Shown piece by piece: positions 12,733 through 20,347 of a stretch of DNA of 42,485 bases. Source of the stretch: a virus; IMG/VR virus record IMGVR_UViG_3300044707_000408, positions 1 to 42,485 of that record; one strand, written 5' to 3'. The notes beneath the pieces are model-generated. The model did not search any database. It was not told where the DNA came from and was given only the letters and a program-made list of their open reading frames with translations. Position 1 is the first letter of the stretch. Each line of letters opens with the position of its first letter. The position numbers were made by a program, and so were the translations under genes.

Positions 12733-13817
12733 ATAAAACTGGCGCTGACCTGCACTTGGCCAGCTGTCACCGGCGTGTTGTCAAGCAGGGTCGTACCGGC
12801 TGTTATTGATATGGCAATACCCGCAGAAAATCGCTTGCCGTACATACCAAAGTTTAACAACTTAAACTCGCCAGCCGGAACAATAATCGAAAACAAGGGA
12901 ACGGTTGTTCCCACCGTGGGAGCTGTGGCTAAGTTATGCACGTTTACGGCACATGCTGCTAAACCCCTATTATTGACGAATATTTCGTAAAGGTTTCCGG
13001 CAGTTGCCTTGATGGAGACGGCGTTAGTGGAGGCGAGGCTGTTTAGAGCGTAAGATGTCAAGGCGCCAACAGTTGCGCTTGGGACTATTGTCGGCTGATT
13101 GGAGGAAATTGATACAGGGCCTGCCAGCTGTATGCCGCTTCCTGGGGATAGCGTGCCCCTGCCGCCAACAATTTCGGCGGCCATCTCTTGATATTCAGCT
13201 GCGTTTAGCACTGTTATCAAAGCATTAGTGCTAGAAGCTGGCGCGGTTGCGCCGTTCGCCCATCTCAGCCTGATTCTGTACTTCTTTGTCGCGTCAGGGG
13301 CCCTGAGCAAAAGCCTATAGCTATTTACTCGAGCTGTGATGCCGTCAATAACGGTTGTTCCGTGAAACCAGCAATCATCTGGGGTTGCTTCTATTTCGAA
13401 CAGCGCGGCGGTGGCGGCAGTGGGGTAAGTGCTGGCACTAGAAGTGTTTGGGGTTAATCCGCCTGTTGTGACTTGGTGTTTGGCTTGGGTGACAGTGGTG
13501 TTGTCAAATAAAATTGCCGCCTGATCTTGCCCGTCCGGCAAGCCGGTATTGGGGTCTACTGAGACCAGCTCAATAAAGAAGCTCTGGTTAGCAATCCGCT
13601 GACTGAGCTGCAGGCCAACTGCCAGCTTGCATGGCAACGTGAAATCTTGCAGGCCCAGCACCCACGTTTCCGCCCCAGCCGTTGTGCCGCTGGCCAGCGT
13701 CAAAGTGCCGCTGGATTGACTGATTGAGCCACCGCTGCCGATACTGGGCAGCCATCTCGATGTATCAAGGCTCGATGCCGCAAAGTTGTCGCGGAACAAC
13801 GCGCATAGCGTTGTCAT
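12729..13817 (-). CDS. Putative second tail fibre / receptor-binding protein
   Basis: This 362-aa protein, from ATG 13817 (MTTLCALFRDNFAAS), is beta-rich and Ser/Thr/Gly/Ala-rich with no membrane segment. Residues 1-190 look like a lectin-like jelly roll (FRDNFAASSLDTSRWLPSIG, then SGTLTLASG and ETWVLGLQDFTLPCKLAVGLQLS). The C-terminal 110 residues (LASTNAVSIKATAGNLYEIFVNNRG and following) resemble a small beta domain repeated in many phage structural proteins. Base composition is more AT-rich than its neighbours, as is the main fibre, which fits frequent exchange of host-recognition genes. An upstream in-frame start (13937) would overlap the promoter-like motif at 13862-13882 and the previous gene, so I reject it. 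Confidence 0.65.
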   Translation of the reverse strand: MTTLCALFRDNFAASSLDTSRWLPSIGSGGSISQSSGTLTLASGTTAGAETWVLGLQDFTLPCKLAVGLQLSQRIANQSFFIELVSVDPNTGLPDGQDQAAILFDNTTVTQAKHQVTTGGLTPNTSSASTYPTAATAALFEIEATPDDCWFHGTTVIDGITARVNSYRLLLRAPDATKKYRIRLRWANGATAPASSTNALITVLNAAEYQEMAAEIVGGRGTLSPGSGIQLAGPVSISSNQPTIVPSATVGALTSYALNSLASTNAVSIKATAGNLYEIFVNNRGLAACAVNVHNLATAPTVGTTVPLFSIIVPAGEFKLLNFGMYGKRFSAGIAISITAGTTLLDNTPVTAGQVQVSASFI

Positions 13818-13861
13818 CGGGCGGGGTTCTGTAGCTCCCACGGCGGCGGCGCACAAATGCT

Positions 13862-13882
13862 GCCCCCATGCTACGGGGGTGC
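13862..13882 (-). promoter_or_regulatory. Candidate phage promoter CACCCCCGTAGCATGGGGG
   Basis: It lies in the gap between two minus-strand genes, 45-65 bases above the second fibre start. The core CACCCC(C)GTAGCATG recurs at 37925-37942 and, diverged, at 14370-14389 and 34125-34142. The flanking C and G runs make a hairpin with loop GTAGCAT, so an RNA structure is the alternative reading. Confidence 0.5.
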
Positions 13883-13899
13883 AGAGCAACAGGCCAGAT

Positions 13900-14088
13900 T
13901 CAGCGCTTTGCCAGGGGGCCGATGATGCCGGCGGCAATCTCCATCAGCCGGTAGGCCTTCACTGCGCTCCGCTGGAAGCCGGCTAGGGCCTCGTCGTCCT
14001 TGGGGGTGGGGGTGAGATTGACGATCGCCACGGCCAGGACATGGATGGCGGCCAGGACGGGTAGCACCTGCATGATGCGGTCAGTCAT
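13900..14088 (-). CDS. Small membrane protein, holin-like
   Basis: This 62-aa protein starts at ATG 14088, overlapping the previous gene by eight bases. Residues 5-25 (IMQVLPVLAAIHVLAVAIVNL) form one hydrophobic segment. An acidic linker (TPTPKDDEAL) follows, and then an amphipathic or weakly hydrophobic helix (YRLMEIAAGIIGPLAKR). Size, topology and position after the tail fibre match the T7 gp17.5 holin locus. The class is not certain; a pinholin or anti-holin is possible. Confidence 0.6.
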   Translation of the reverse strand: MTDRIMQVLPVLAAIHVLAVAIVNLTPTPKDDEALAGFQRSAVKAYRLMEIAAGIIGPLAKR

Positions 14089-14350
14089 TTCTGTTCTCCA
14101 GGACTGTGATTCGGTGTTCGTGGTCGTCGTAGCGCTGCCATAGCCGCTCCAGCGATGCGTCAAGGCGCGTAATTGTCACGTCAAGGTGGCTCAGGCTGAT
14201 CTCCAGCCTGGTCAAGGTGATGGCCATCGTATGAAGCTCAGTAGCTGCCTTGTCGTCTGACTTCTTGACTTGCGCCGACCAGCGGTCTGCCTTGCCAAGC
14301 AACCAGCCGCCCAGAAGGACGACCAACCCTACGGCAAGCTCGGGAAGCAT
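14081..14350 (-). CDS. Membrane-anchored coiled-coil protein of the lysis region
   Basis: This is an 89-aa protein starting at ATG 14350. Residues 3-19 (PELAVGLVVLLGGWLLG) form an N-terminal membrane anchor. The rest is a heptad-patterned helix with repeating 'TRLEISLSHLDVTITRLDASLERL', ending HEHRITVLEN. This architecture is seen in haemolysin XhlA-like and spanin-like phage proteins, which work with holins at the membrane. It sits directly above the holin-like gene and below the candidate promoter at 14370-14389, so the two probably form one lysis unit. Confidence 0.6.
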   Translation of the reverse strand: MLPELAVGLVVLLGGWLLGKADRWSAQVKKSDDKAATELHTMAITLTRLEISLSHLDVTITRLDASLERLWQRYDDHEHRITVLENRND

Positions 14351-14369
14351 CGGCGCCGGGCATGGGGCA

Positions 14370-14389
14370 GCCGCATACTACAGGGGTGG
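14370..14389 (-). promoter_or_regulatory. Candidate phage promoter CCACCCCTGTAGTATGCGGC
   Basis: It lies in the 103-base gap between the tail fibre stop and the lysis-type gene start at 14350. It matches CACCCC(Y)GTAG(Y)ATG. Unlike the copy at 13862, its flanks do not pair well, which argues for sequence recognition rather than a hairpin. Confidence 0.5.
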
Positions 14390-14453
14390 AAAAAGTTCGC
14401 TGGGCAGCTGATAGGTGTCAGCCAGGCCATGGGCCGCTGTGGTAGTGGTTATT

Positions 14454-16853
14454 TTAGAGTGGGCTCAAGAGGCTGTAACGTATGCTATACAAACCACCGT
14501 ATGCGGCTGTTCCCCCTGCTGTATTTCCCTTGATCTGCAAATTTTCACCTGACAACTGAACATATGTTGCTCCAATTCCCGTAAAAGTAAGAGCAGGTGG
14601 GTTTCCGTTGTGTGCGTAGATTGTGCCAACGCACATAGTACGGTCATTCGTACCAATCTGGATTTGCGCCGCAATAGATGCGTTTGCAGGAATTGAAAGC
14701 ACCGTCACAAATGAATCAAACACCTGCCCAGACTGGGTGAACTCGTTAGCAGCTCTGTTGACGTAATACGGCGACAACGTGGAGGCGCCAGCTTGGTCAG
14801 AGAATTGCCGTTGCACCATCAGGGCAGACTTCGTGGTTGAGGTAGCTACACCGTTGGCGTATGAAGTGTTGCCTTCCATGACGGCCAATGCCGCGCCAGT
14901 CACATTGGTAAAACCAGCAGAGCCAGTAGCCTGGTCCCACTCGTTGTTGGTCAGGATGATGCGATCAGATGCTGTCGGAAGTCCTGATGTGAACTGGACT
15001 GCATTGTAGCCAGTATCACTTGTATTAAAAACCGTAAATCTGTTGTTAGAAATGTAAATATCTTTTGCTGAATACCCGCCAGTATCTGTATTCATCTTCA
15101 GCTCAATGCAAGCCTGAGCACTTGTGCTGACCATGTTGTTGGAGATGCGAAGCTGGCGAGAGGTGCCAGTCTGGATGCCAGACGAAACTCCAAAGATGTT
15201 GTTTCCATCGATGACGACTTGGCCTTGGTTGCCATAGTTTGTGCCAGCAGTGCCGATGTTGTTGCCAATTCGCATACCAACTGACACATTGGAAATTGTG
15301 TTTCCCGACACCGTAATGTTTCGGCTGAACACACCGTTGTAAAGCTGGGGGTTAGCAACAGCCGCAGCTACGGTCGTGGGTGTCGCGTTCTCGTCCCACT
15401 CAACGCTGATGCCAGAGGCGGTGCCGAGAACTACAGTGTCTACCGCCATGTTGGTTACGCTGTTTCCAACAACTGCGATGTTTGAAGATCCGTGGACGTT
15501 GCATCCATCACCCTTGCCGTCGGCGCACACGTTGCCTGTAATCGTGCCTTTGTTGACCTGCTGAAAGCAAATACCACGACCCCGCTCTTGGTTCAGCACG
15601 AGGTTGTTGGACACAGTGACACTAGAACATCCATACAGCCAGATGCTGTTGTCGCCTCCATTAAACACCTGGTTGTTGTTAACCTGTGTCTTTGTGACGT
15701 TCCATGCAGTAATACAAGGCATCGAGTTGGATATTGTGTTAACCACTGTCATTTCCGACAGGATGATGTTGTTTGCGTCAAAAACAGTGAAGTTTATAGG
15801 AAACTTTTCTGGCACGTTTACGGTGTAAGCAGGGTTTGCACCCTCGCCTGCATTTATTTTTCCACCAAACCATGCAAAGTCACTACAGCCCTTAAATGCA
15901 AACACATTGCCGTAAACACTGGTAAACGTGGCGGAACGTGCATCAACGGTCAAGCCGTCGATGTTCTGGCATAGCACAGTCGTGACTTTGTATGTTCCTG
16001 TAGGGAATACAACATGACCACCGTTCTGGAAAGCCAGGAGAATAGCAGCCGTGTCATCGACCACACCATCTCCAACTGCCCCAAATTCAGGGTCCTTAAC
16101 GGACACAACGTCCCTAAGCTTGGAATCAACGGTCCTTGCGGTTCCACCAGTACCCGCTTGGGTAAAGGCTAACTTGGTGGCCACGATACCCGCCGAAGCG
16201 TTAACATCAGCGTTGACGATTGCACCGTCTTGGATCTTGCTGCTGGTAACCGCACCGTCTTGGATCTTGCTGCCGGTAACCGCACTGTCCTGGATCTTGC
16301 TGCTGGTAATTGCACCGTCTTGGATCTTGCTGCTGGTAACCGCACCGTCTTGGATCTTGCTGCCGGTAACCGCACCGTCCTGGATCTTGCTGCTGGTAAC
16401 CGCAGCGTCCTGGATCTTGATTGTAGTGACGGCATCGCTTGACAGTTTGTTGGCTGTGATTGACCCGTCTGTGACGTTTGTGTTGGGGTTGATCCCCAAT
16501 GCCTCGATGTAGTCCTTGTGTTCCTGGATGGCGTAGAAGTTCTGCAGGTCAGCGGTATCCAGCTCATCAGCGGTCGGGGCGCTGCCATTGTTCCAATCCA
16601 CCAAGCGGCTGGTGGTTGGTGTTTCGCGGCGGATGCTCAGCGTTTGGCCAACAACCGGCGCGGCACTGAGCTGCACCTGTGTAGCACTCGTCCAGGTGTA
16701 GTTGACGCCATCGGCCAGCAGCTGCGTGTACCCGCCGCTCTGCAAGCTCAACCCGTAGTACAGCTTGACGTGTGCCCGCAGCAGGTACGGGAACGGCACT
16801 GTGAACGTGACCGTTGACCCGTTGCCCGGGTACGATACGAAGGCAAAAGCCAA
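14454..16853 (-). CDS. Tail fibre with T7 gp17-like N-terminus, repeat stalk and beta-helix body
   Basis: This 799-aa protein starts at TTG 16853; a TGA upstream in frame leaves no ATG. Residues 1-135 match the T7 tail-fibre attachment domain (FTVPFPYLLRAHVKLYYG, LSIRRETPTTSRLVDW, LDTADLQNFYAIQEHKDYIE). Residues 140-212 are about seven 10-residue repeats of the form KIQDGAVTSS. From about 225 a pectate-lyase-like right-handed beta-helix begins (DPEFGAVGDGVVDDTAAILLAF), with many N-N-x-V/I rungs (VTVSNNLVLN, ITGNVCADG). A C-terminal receptor-binding region follows. The family adsorbs the phage and may degrade surface glycans. The beta-helix part is AT-richer than the virion genes around it. 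Confidence 0.85.
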   Translation of the reverse strand: MAFAFVSYPGNGSTVTFTVPFPYLLRAHVKLYYGLSLQSGGYTQLLADGVNYTWTSATQVQLSAAPVVGQTLSIRRETPTTSRLVDWNNGSAPTADELDTADLQNFYAIQEHKDYIEALGINPNTNVTDGSITANKLSSDAVTTIKIQDAAVTSSKIQDGAVTGSKIQDGAVTSSKIQDGAITSSKIQDSAVTGSKIQDGAVTSSKIQDGAIVNADVNASAGIVATKLAFTQAGTGGTARTVDSKLRDVVSVKDPEFGAVGDGVVDDTAAILLAFQNGGHVVFPTGTYKVTTVLCQNIDGLTVDARSATFTSVYGNVFAFKGCSDFAWFGGKINAGEGANPAYTVNVPEKFPINFTVFDANNIILSEMTVVNTISNSMPCITAWNVTKTQVNNNQVFNGGDNSIWLYGCSSVTVSNNLVLNQERGRGICFQQVNKGTITGNVCADGKGDGCNVHGSSNIAVVGNSVTNMAVDTVVLGTASGISVEWDENATPTTVAAAVANPQLYNGVFSRNITVSGNTISNVSVGMRIGNNIGTAGTNYGNQGQVVIDGNNIFGVSSGIQTGTSRQLRISNNMVSTSAQACIELKMNTDTGGYSAKDIYISNNRFTVFNTSDTGYNAVQFTSGLPTASDRIILTNNEWDQATGSAGFTNVTGAALAVMEGNTSYANGVATSTTKSALMVQRQFSDQAGASTLSPYYVNRAANEFTQSGQVFDSFVTVLSIPANASIAAQIQIGTNDRTMCVGTIYAHNGNPPALTFTGIGATYVQLSGENLQIKGNTAGGTAAYGGLYSIRYSLLSPL
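16222..16430. repeat. Seven tandem 30-bp units in the tail-fibre stalk
   Basis: The plus strand shows repeated TGGATCTTGCTGCTGGTAAC units every 30 bases, with scattered third-position changes. They encode the KIQD-x-A-V/I-T-x-S decapeptide. The copy number sets the stalk length and could change by slippage. Confidence 0.9.
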
Positions 16854-16912
16854 GGCGATGCACTGCAGCCGTGTATCGCCCCATTGTGGCTCAGCCGGAG
16901 CCCATCACAAGG

Positions 16913-19900
16913 TCAGCGGACGCTGCTTGGCACCAGGATCTCAGTGATGGCGCGGAACTGGTTGTTGGCCTCGGGGATGCTGTTGGCGTAGGCCTGGGCC
17001 GCCATGCCCTGCCATTCCTTAGCCCAGGAGGTATCGCTGGCCTGCAGCTGACCAGTGGCGCGAAGGTCGTAGTAGGTGGCGATCTCCCGGATCACCCATG
17101 GCCCCGGCATCTGCTGGCGCTTGGCCGGCGGCCGGTCCTTTACCTCGCGGTTTGATGACGTGGCCGGATCAGCCTGCAGGGCCCGGTACTCGGGCGAGCG
17201 GAACAGCCAGTTGTAGGCCTCGTAGATGGTGCGGCCCTTGATTGCCTGGGCAACCAGGTTGTGCAGCTGCGTTTCGAGCATGTCCTGGTCCTTAACCGTG
17301 ACCTTCTCGCCGTTGTCCCGCTTCAGCACCTGGGCTTGGATCGTTTTGATGCTGAACTCCCCCGATCGGCCGTGGAGGTCGTTGAGCAGGTCGTAGTCGT
17401 TGCCGCCCTTGGTGCCGTAGCGGTATTGGTTCCACTCCTTCTGGGCCTCTGGAGCCAAGGGGACGCCGTTGAGGCGGCCGGTCAGCAGTGGCTGCGGGGG
17501 GTCGAGGAGGTCTTGCTTGTCCAGCTCCCGATGCACCGGGCCGGTGTAGAAGCCCGGCATCCCCACCGGGTGGTCCTCCTGCCGCATTCCATCGGACAAG
17601 TGGATGTCGCGGCCCAGGTGGTCCTTCTCCCGATAGGCCACGCCGGCAATGCGGCCCAATGCCGGCTGCAGGGAGACTAGCAGGTTGCGCAGGCCGTCCT
17701 CGGTGTACCTGATCTCCTCGGGCAGGTTGCGCATCAGATCGCGGTCGGCGGCGGTGATTTCGGGGTAGCGGTAGAAGTCCTTGCTGCCGCTTTCGCCAAG
17801 ACGCTCAGCGGTGCGGACCAGGCCGCTGACGGGGTTCCCCTGGCCCGATGCCACCCAGCCGAAGAACCGCTTCCATTGCGATTCGTCGTTGCTCTGCAGC
17901 ACCAGCAGGAACTGCTGCAGGAACTGCAGGGGGGTGGCTCTCACGATGGCGCCGGTCATCACTTGCCCGATGCCGGAGGCGATCGTCGCGTGGTCGTAAT
18001 GGCTGGCGCCAGCGGCGTCCGCAGCATCTCGAAGGTCTTTCCACAGCATCAGCGTGCTCAACAGCGGCACCTGGCCCAACGGGATCGGGATGCCGAAGAC
18101 GGTGTTGGGGATGTTCCCTGCAGCCAGCCATTCCCGCCGCTGCTTGGGGTCCTGCGGGCCGTTGCCGGTGAGCTTCCCCCATGGGCTATCGAGCGCGAAG
18201 AAGCTGGCCCCCAGGAAGGCTTGCAGCACCCAGGCGCTTTCCACCTCGGCGATCTGCGCCTTCGTGGGGCTGGGGCCGTGGAGGTGCTGGGTCAGCAGCT
18301 TTGCGGTCTTGAACCCCGCCCCCAGCGGGCCCATGGACGTGTCGAGCAGGAAGGCAATGCTGTTGGTGGGGATCCGAGGGAACGGGAAGGCCGTGGAGTC
18401 CAGGATCCAGCTGGCCTCTTGCCCTGCTTTTTGGAACTCGAAGGCTTTGCCGGCCCATCCCTCCGGGTCGTTCTGCATCCGCATCTGCTGGGCATAGTCC
18501 CAGGCCCCCTGCTGCATGTCGTTGGCCAGCACGGGGGTGCCGGGGATCCCCTTCTGCGCCATGTAGGCCCGCAGGTCTTCGTCGCTGGCCAGGTCCTTGG
18601 TGATGCCGTTCTTGCGGCGGAAGTCGATCAGGTTCTGCTCGCTCGGGATCTCCTGGTAGATCGCGTCCTCAAGTCGCTTGTCCACGTAGGCCTTGAGCCT
18701 GGCCTGATCGGTCACGCCGGTCTGTGCATCCACCAGGCCCAGCTGGATGCCGTTGCGCTTGGCATCCATCACCAGATCGTTATGGAGCTTGAACCGGTAC
18801 ATCCGGGCGCCCACCACGTTGTCGTCCACCGACAGCATTCGAAAGCCCGGCGTCACCGGGAAGTTGGTGACGCCGGGGATCTTCTCGGCCAGGGATTTTT
18901 GGGTCAGCTTCCAGGCCACATGTAGCTTGTCGCGGATGTCGCGGATCAGGCCCTCGTCGCCGAGTGGGTTCTTGTCGGCGCTGGCCCACAGCCGCGGGTC
19001 CCAGTTGATCGGCTTCTGCAGCACCTCCCGCGCCTGCTGCAGCTCCTGCTCGGGGGTCAGTGCCCGCCCGTGCATGTCCACGTCGTTGGCGAACGGTGTG
19101 TTGCCGTCCAGGAATCGCTCCCAGTAGAGCTCCCGGAAGCCCAGTCGCATTGCACGCTGGGTGGTCCAGTACGCCTCCCAGGCGGTTTGGTAGCCCTCCA
19201 GCCGATCGCGCCAGGTAGTGCGAAACAACTTGGTGCCGAACGGGGCCATCAACGGTCCGTTCTCCGCTGCCACTTTCGCCAGGCCATAGATCTCCATCAC
19301 CCGGTTGGGGATGGCGCTGCTGAAGATCGGCGTGAAGCCGTTGAACAGCCAGGTGTCCTTCACATAGCCCATATCCCGGCGCACGGCCGGTGATGTCCAT
19401 TTCTCGTCGAGCATGCCGAGGGGGTCCATCCCGGCAATCTGGATGTCCAGCTCCAGCTGCTTCAGCCCGGCCACGCCATCGGGGCCCTGGTCCACCAGGC
19501 TGACCACTTTCCCGAAGATCGAGTCGTCGCTGTAGTCGGCGATCTCCTGCTTGGTGGGGATCGGGTTGTCCTCGGTGCCAGGGCGGACGATCAGGTCCTG
19601 CTCGGGAATCTTCAGCTGCTCGGCAAAATCACCTGGGGATTTCTTGAGGCTTTGCAGGGACTGGCCCAGTCGGCGGCGGTTCAGGGCCCAGTTGCGCTGG
19701 GCCAGCAGGGCCTTTTCGTAGCTGGTGGCAAACTTGCGGCCCAGCTCCACCGGTGCTGGCACCCCGGCTTCTTCCATGAAGGCCCGGATCGAGCGGATGT
19801 CGGCCAGCATGTTCTGCATGGTGAGGTCCGCAATCACCCGGTTGCGGGTGGTGGCCTCCAGGATGTTCTGCACCGGCAGCATGTTCTGAGCCGCGAACTG

Positions 19901-20347
19901 CGCCAGAGCGTCGTAATCGAGGCCAGCGGCGGGGAAGGCCTCTGAGGCCATGTCCGCGAACTGCTCGGGGCTCACCGTCGAGGTGACAAAGGCGTGGTCG
20001 CCGGGCGCCTTGCTGGCCCAGTCGCCGAGCAGCACTTCGGCCGCGGAGGCCATGTCCTCGGCCGGCAGCTCATCGAACCAATCCGCCAGCTGCGCGAAGT
20101 TCTGGAAGCGGCCATCAGCGCCCATCGGCGTTTCGCGCTCCCCCAGCGATCGGCGCACCAGCTTCCGAATCGAGTCGGAATCCATCGCCCCCAGGAAGCG
20201 CCGCAGCATCTGCGTGGCCGGGTCGCCGGTCTGCTCGTTTGAAAGGGCCCGCGACACCCGTTCGGTCTGGTCCAGGTCGGCCTGTTGCCTGGCTTGTCGC
20301 TGCTTCAGCTCGGCAATCTGCCGGAGCAGGTCATCGCAGTTGCTCAT
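16913..20347 (-). CDS. Large internal virion protein (T7 gp16-position)
   Basis: This 1144-aa protein starts at ATG 20347. The start overlaps the stop of the 1620-aa gene and is preceded by GAAGGAGG. It starts with a coiled coil (LLRQIAELKQRQARQQADLDQ) and is otherwise helical with Pro/Arg-rich loops. Landmarks are SSAIPNRVMEIYGLAKVAA, a weakly hydrophobic stretch AFPFPRIPTNSIAFLLDTSMG, and GIGQVMTGAIVRATP. I recognise no enzymatic motif. By position, size and helical content it belongs to the ejection proteins, which leave the head and build the channel through the envelope (T7 gp16 is 1318 aa). Assignment is by context. Confidence 0.7.
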   Translation of the reverse strand: MSNCDDLLRQIAELKQRQARQQADLDQTERVSRALSNEQTGDPATQMLRRFLGAMDSDSIRKLVRRSLGERETPMGADGRFQNFAQLADWFDELPAEDMASAAEVLLGDWASKAPGDHAFVTSTVSPEQFADMASEAFPAAGLDYDALAQFAAQNMLPVQNILEATTRNRVIADLTMQNMLADIRSIRAFMEEAGVPAPVELGRKFATSYEKALLAQRNWALNRRRLGQSLQSLKKSPGDFAEQLKIPEQDLIVRPGTEDNPIPTKQEIADYSDDSIFGKVVSLVDQGPDGVAGLKQLELDIQIAGMDPLGMLDEKWTSPAVRRDMGYVKDTWLFNGFTPIFSSAIPNRVMEIYGLAKVAAENGPLMAPFGTKLFRTTWRDRLEGYQTAWEAYWTTQRAMRLGFRELYWERFLDGNTPFANDVDMHGRALTPEQELQQAREVLQKPINWDPRLWASADKNPLGDEGLIRDIRDKLHVAWKLTQKSLAEKIPGVTNFPVTPGFRMLSVDDNVVGARMYRFKLHNDLVMDAKRNGIQLGLVDAQTGVTDQARLKAYVDKRLEDAIYQEIPSEQNLIDFRRKNGITKDLASDEDLRAYMAQKGIPGTPVLANDMQQGAWDYAQQMRMQNDPEGWAGKAFEFQKAGQEASWILDSTAFPFPRIPTNSIAFLLDTSMGPLGAGFKTAKLLTQHLHGPSPTKAQIAEVESAWVLQAFLGASFFALDSPWGKLTGNGPQDPKQRREWLAAGNIPNTVFGIPIPLGQVPLLSTLMLWKDLRDAADAAGASHYDHATIASGIGQVMTGAIVRATPLQFLQQFLLVLQSNDESQWKRFFGWVASGQGNPVSGLVRTAERLGESGSKDFYRYPEITAADRDLMRNLPEEIRYTEDGLRNLLVSLQPALGRIAGVAYREKDHLGRDIHLSDGMRQEDHPVGMPGFYTGPVHRELDKQDLLDPPQPLLTGRLNGVPLAPEAQKEWNQYRYGTKGGNDYDLLNDLHGRSGEFSIKTIQAQVLKRDNGEKVTVKDQDMLETQLHNLVAQAIKGRTIYEAYNWLFRSPEYRALQADPATSSNREVKDRPPAKRQQMPGPWVIREIATYYDLRATGQLQASDTSWAKEWQGMAAQAYANSIPEANNQFRAITEILVPSSVR

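Noticed and set aside
17876-18925. A 349-aa plus-strand frame opposite the internal virion protein
   Set aside because: Shadow frame with unnatural His/Gly/Gln-rich composition, inside a gene with clear coding character on the minus strand.
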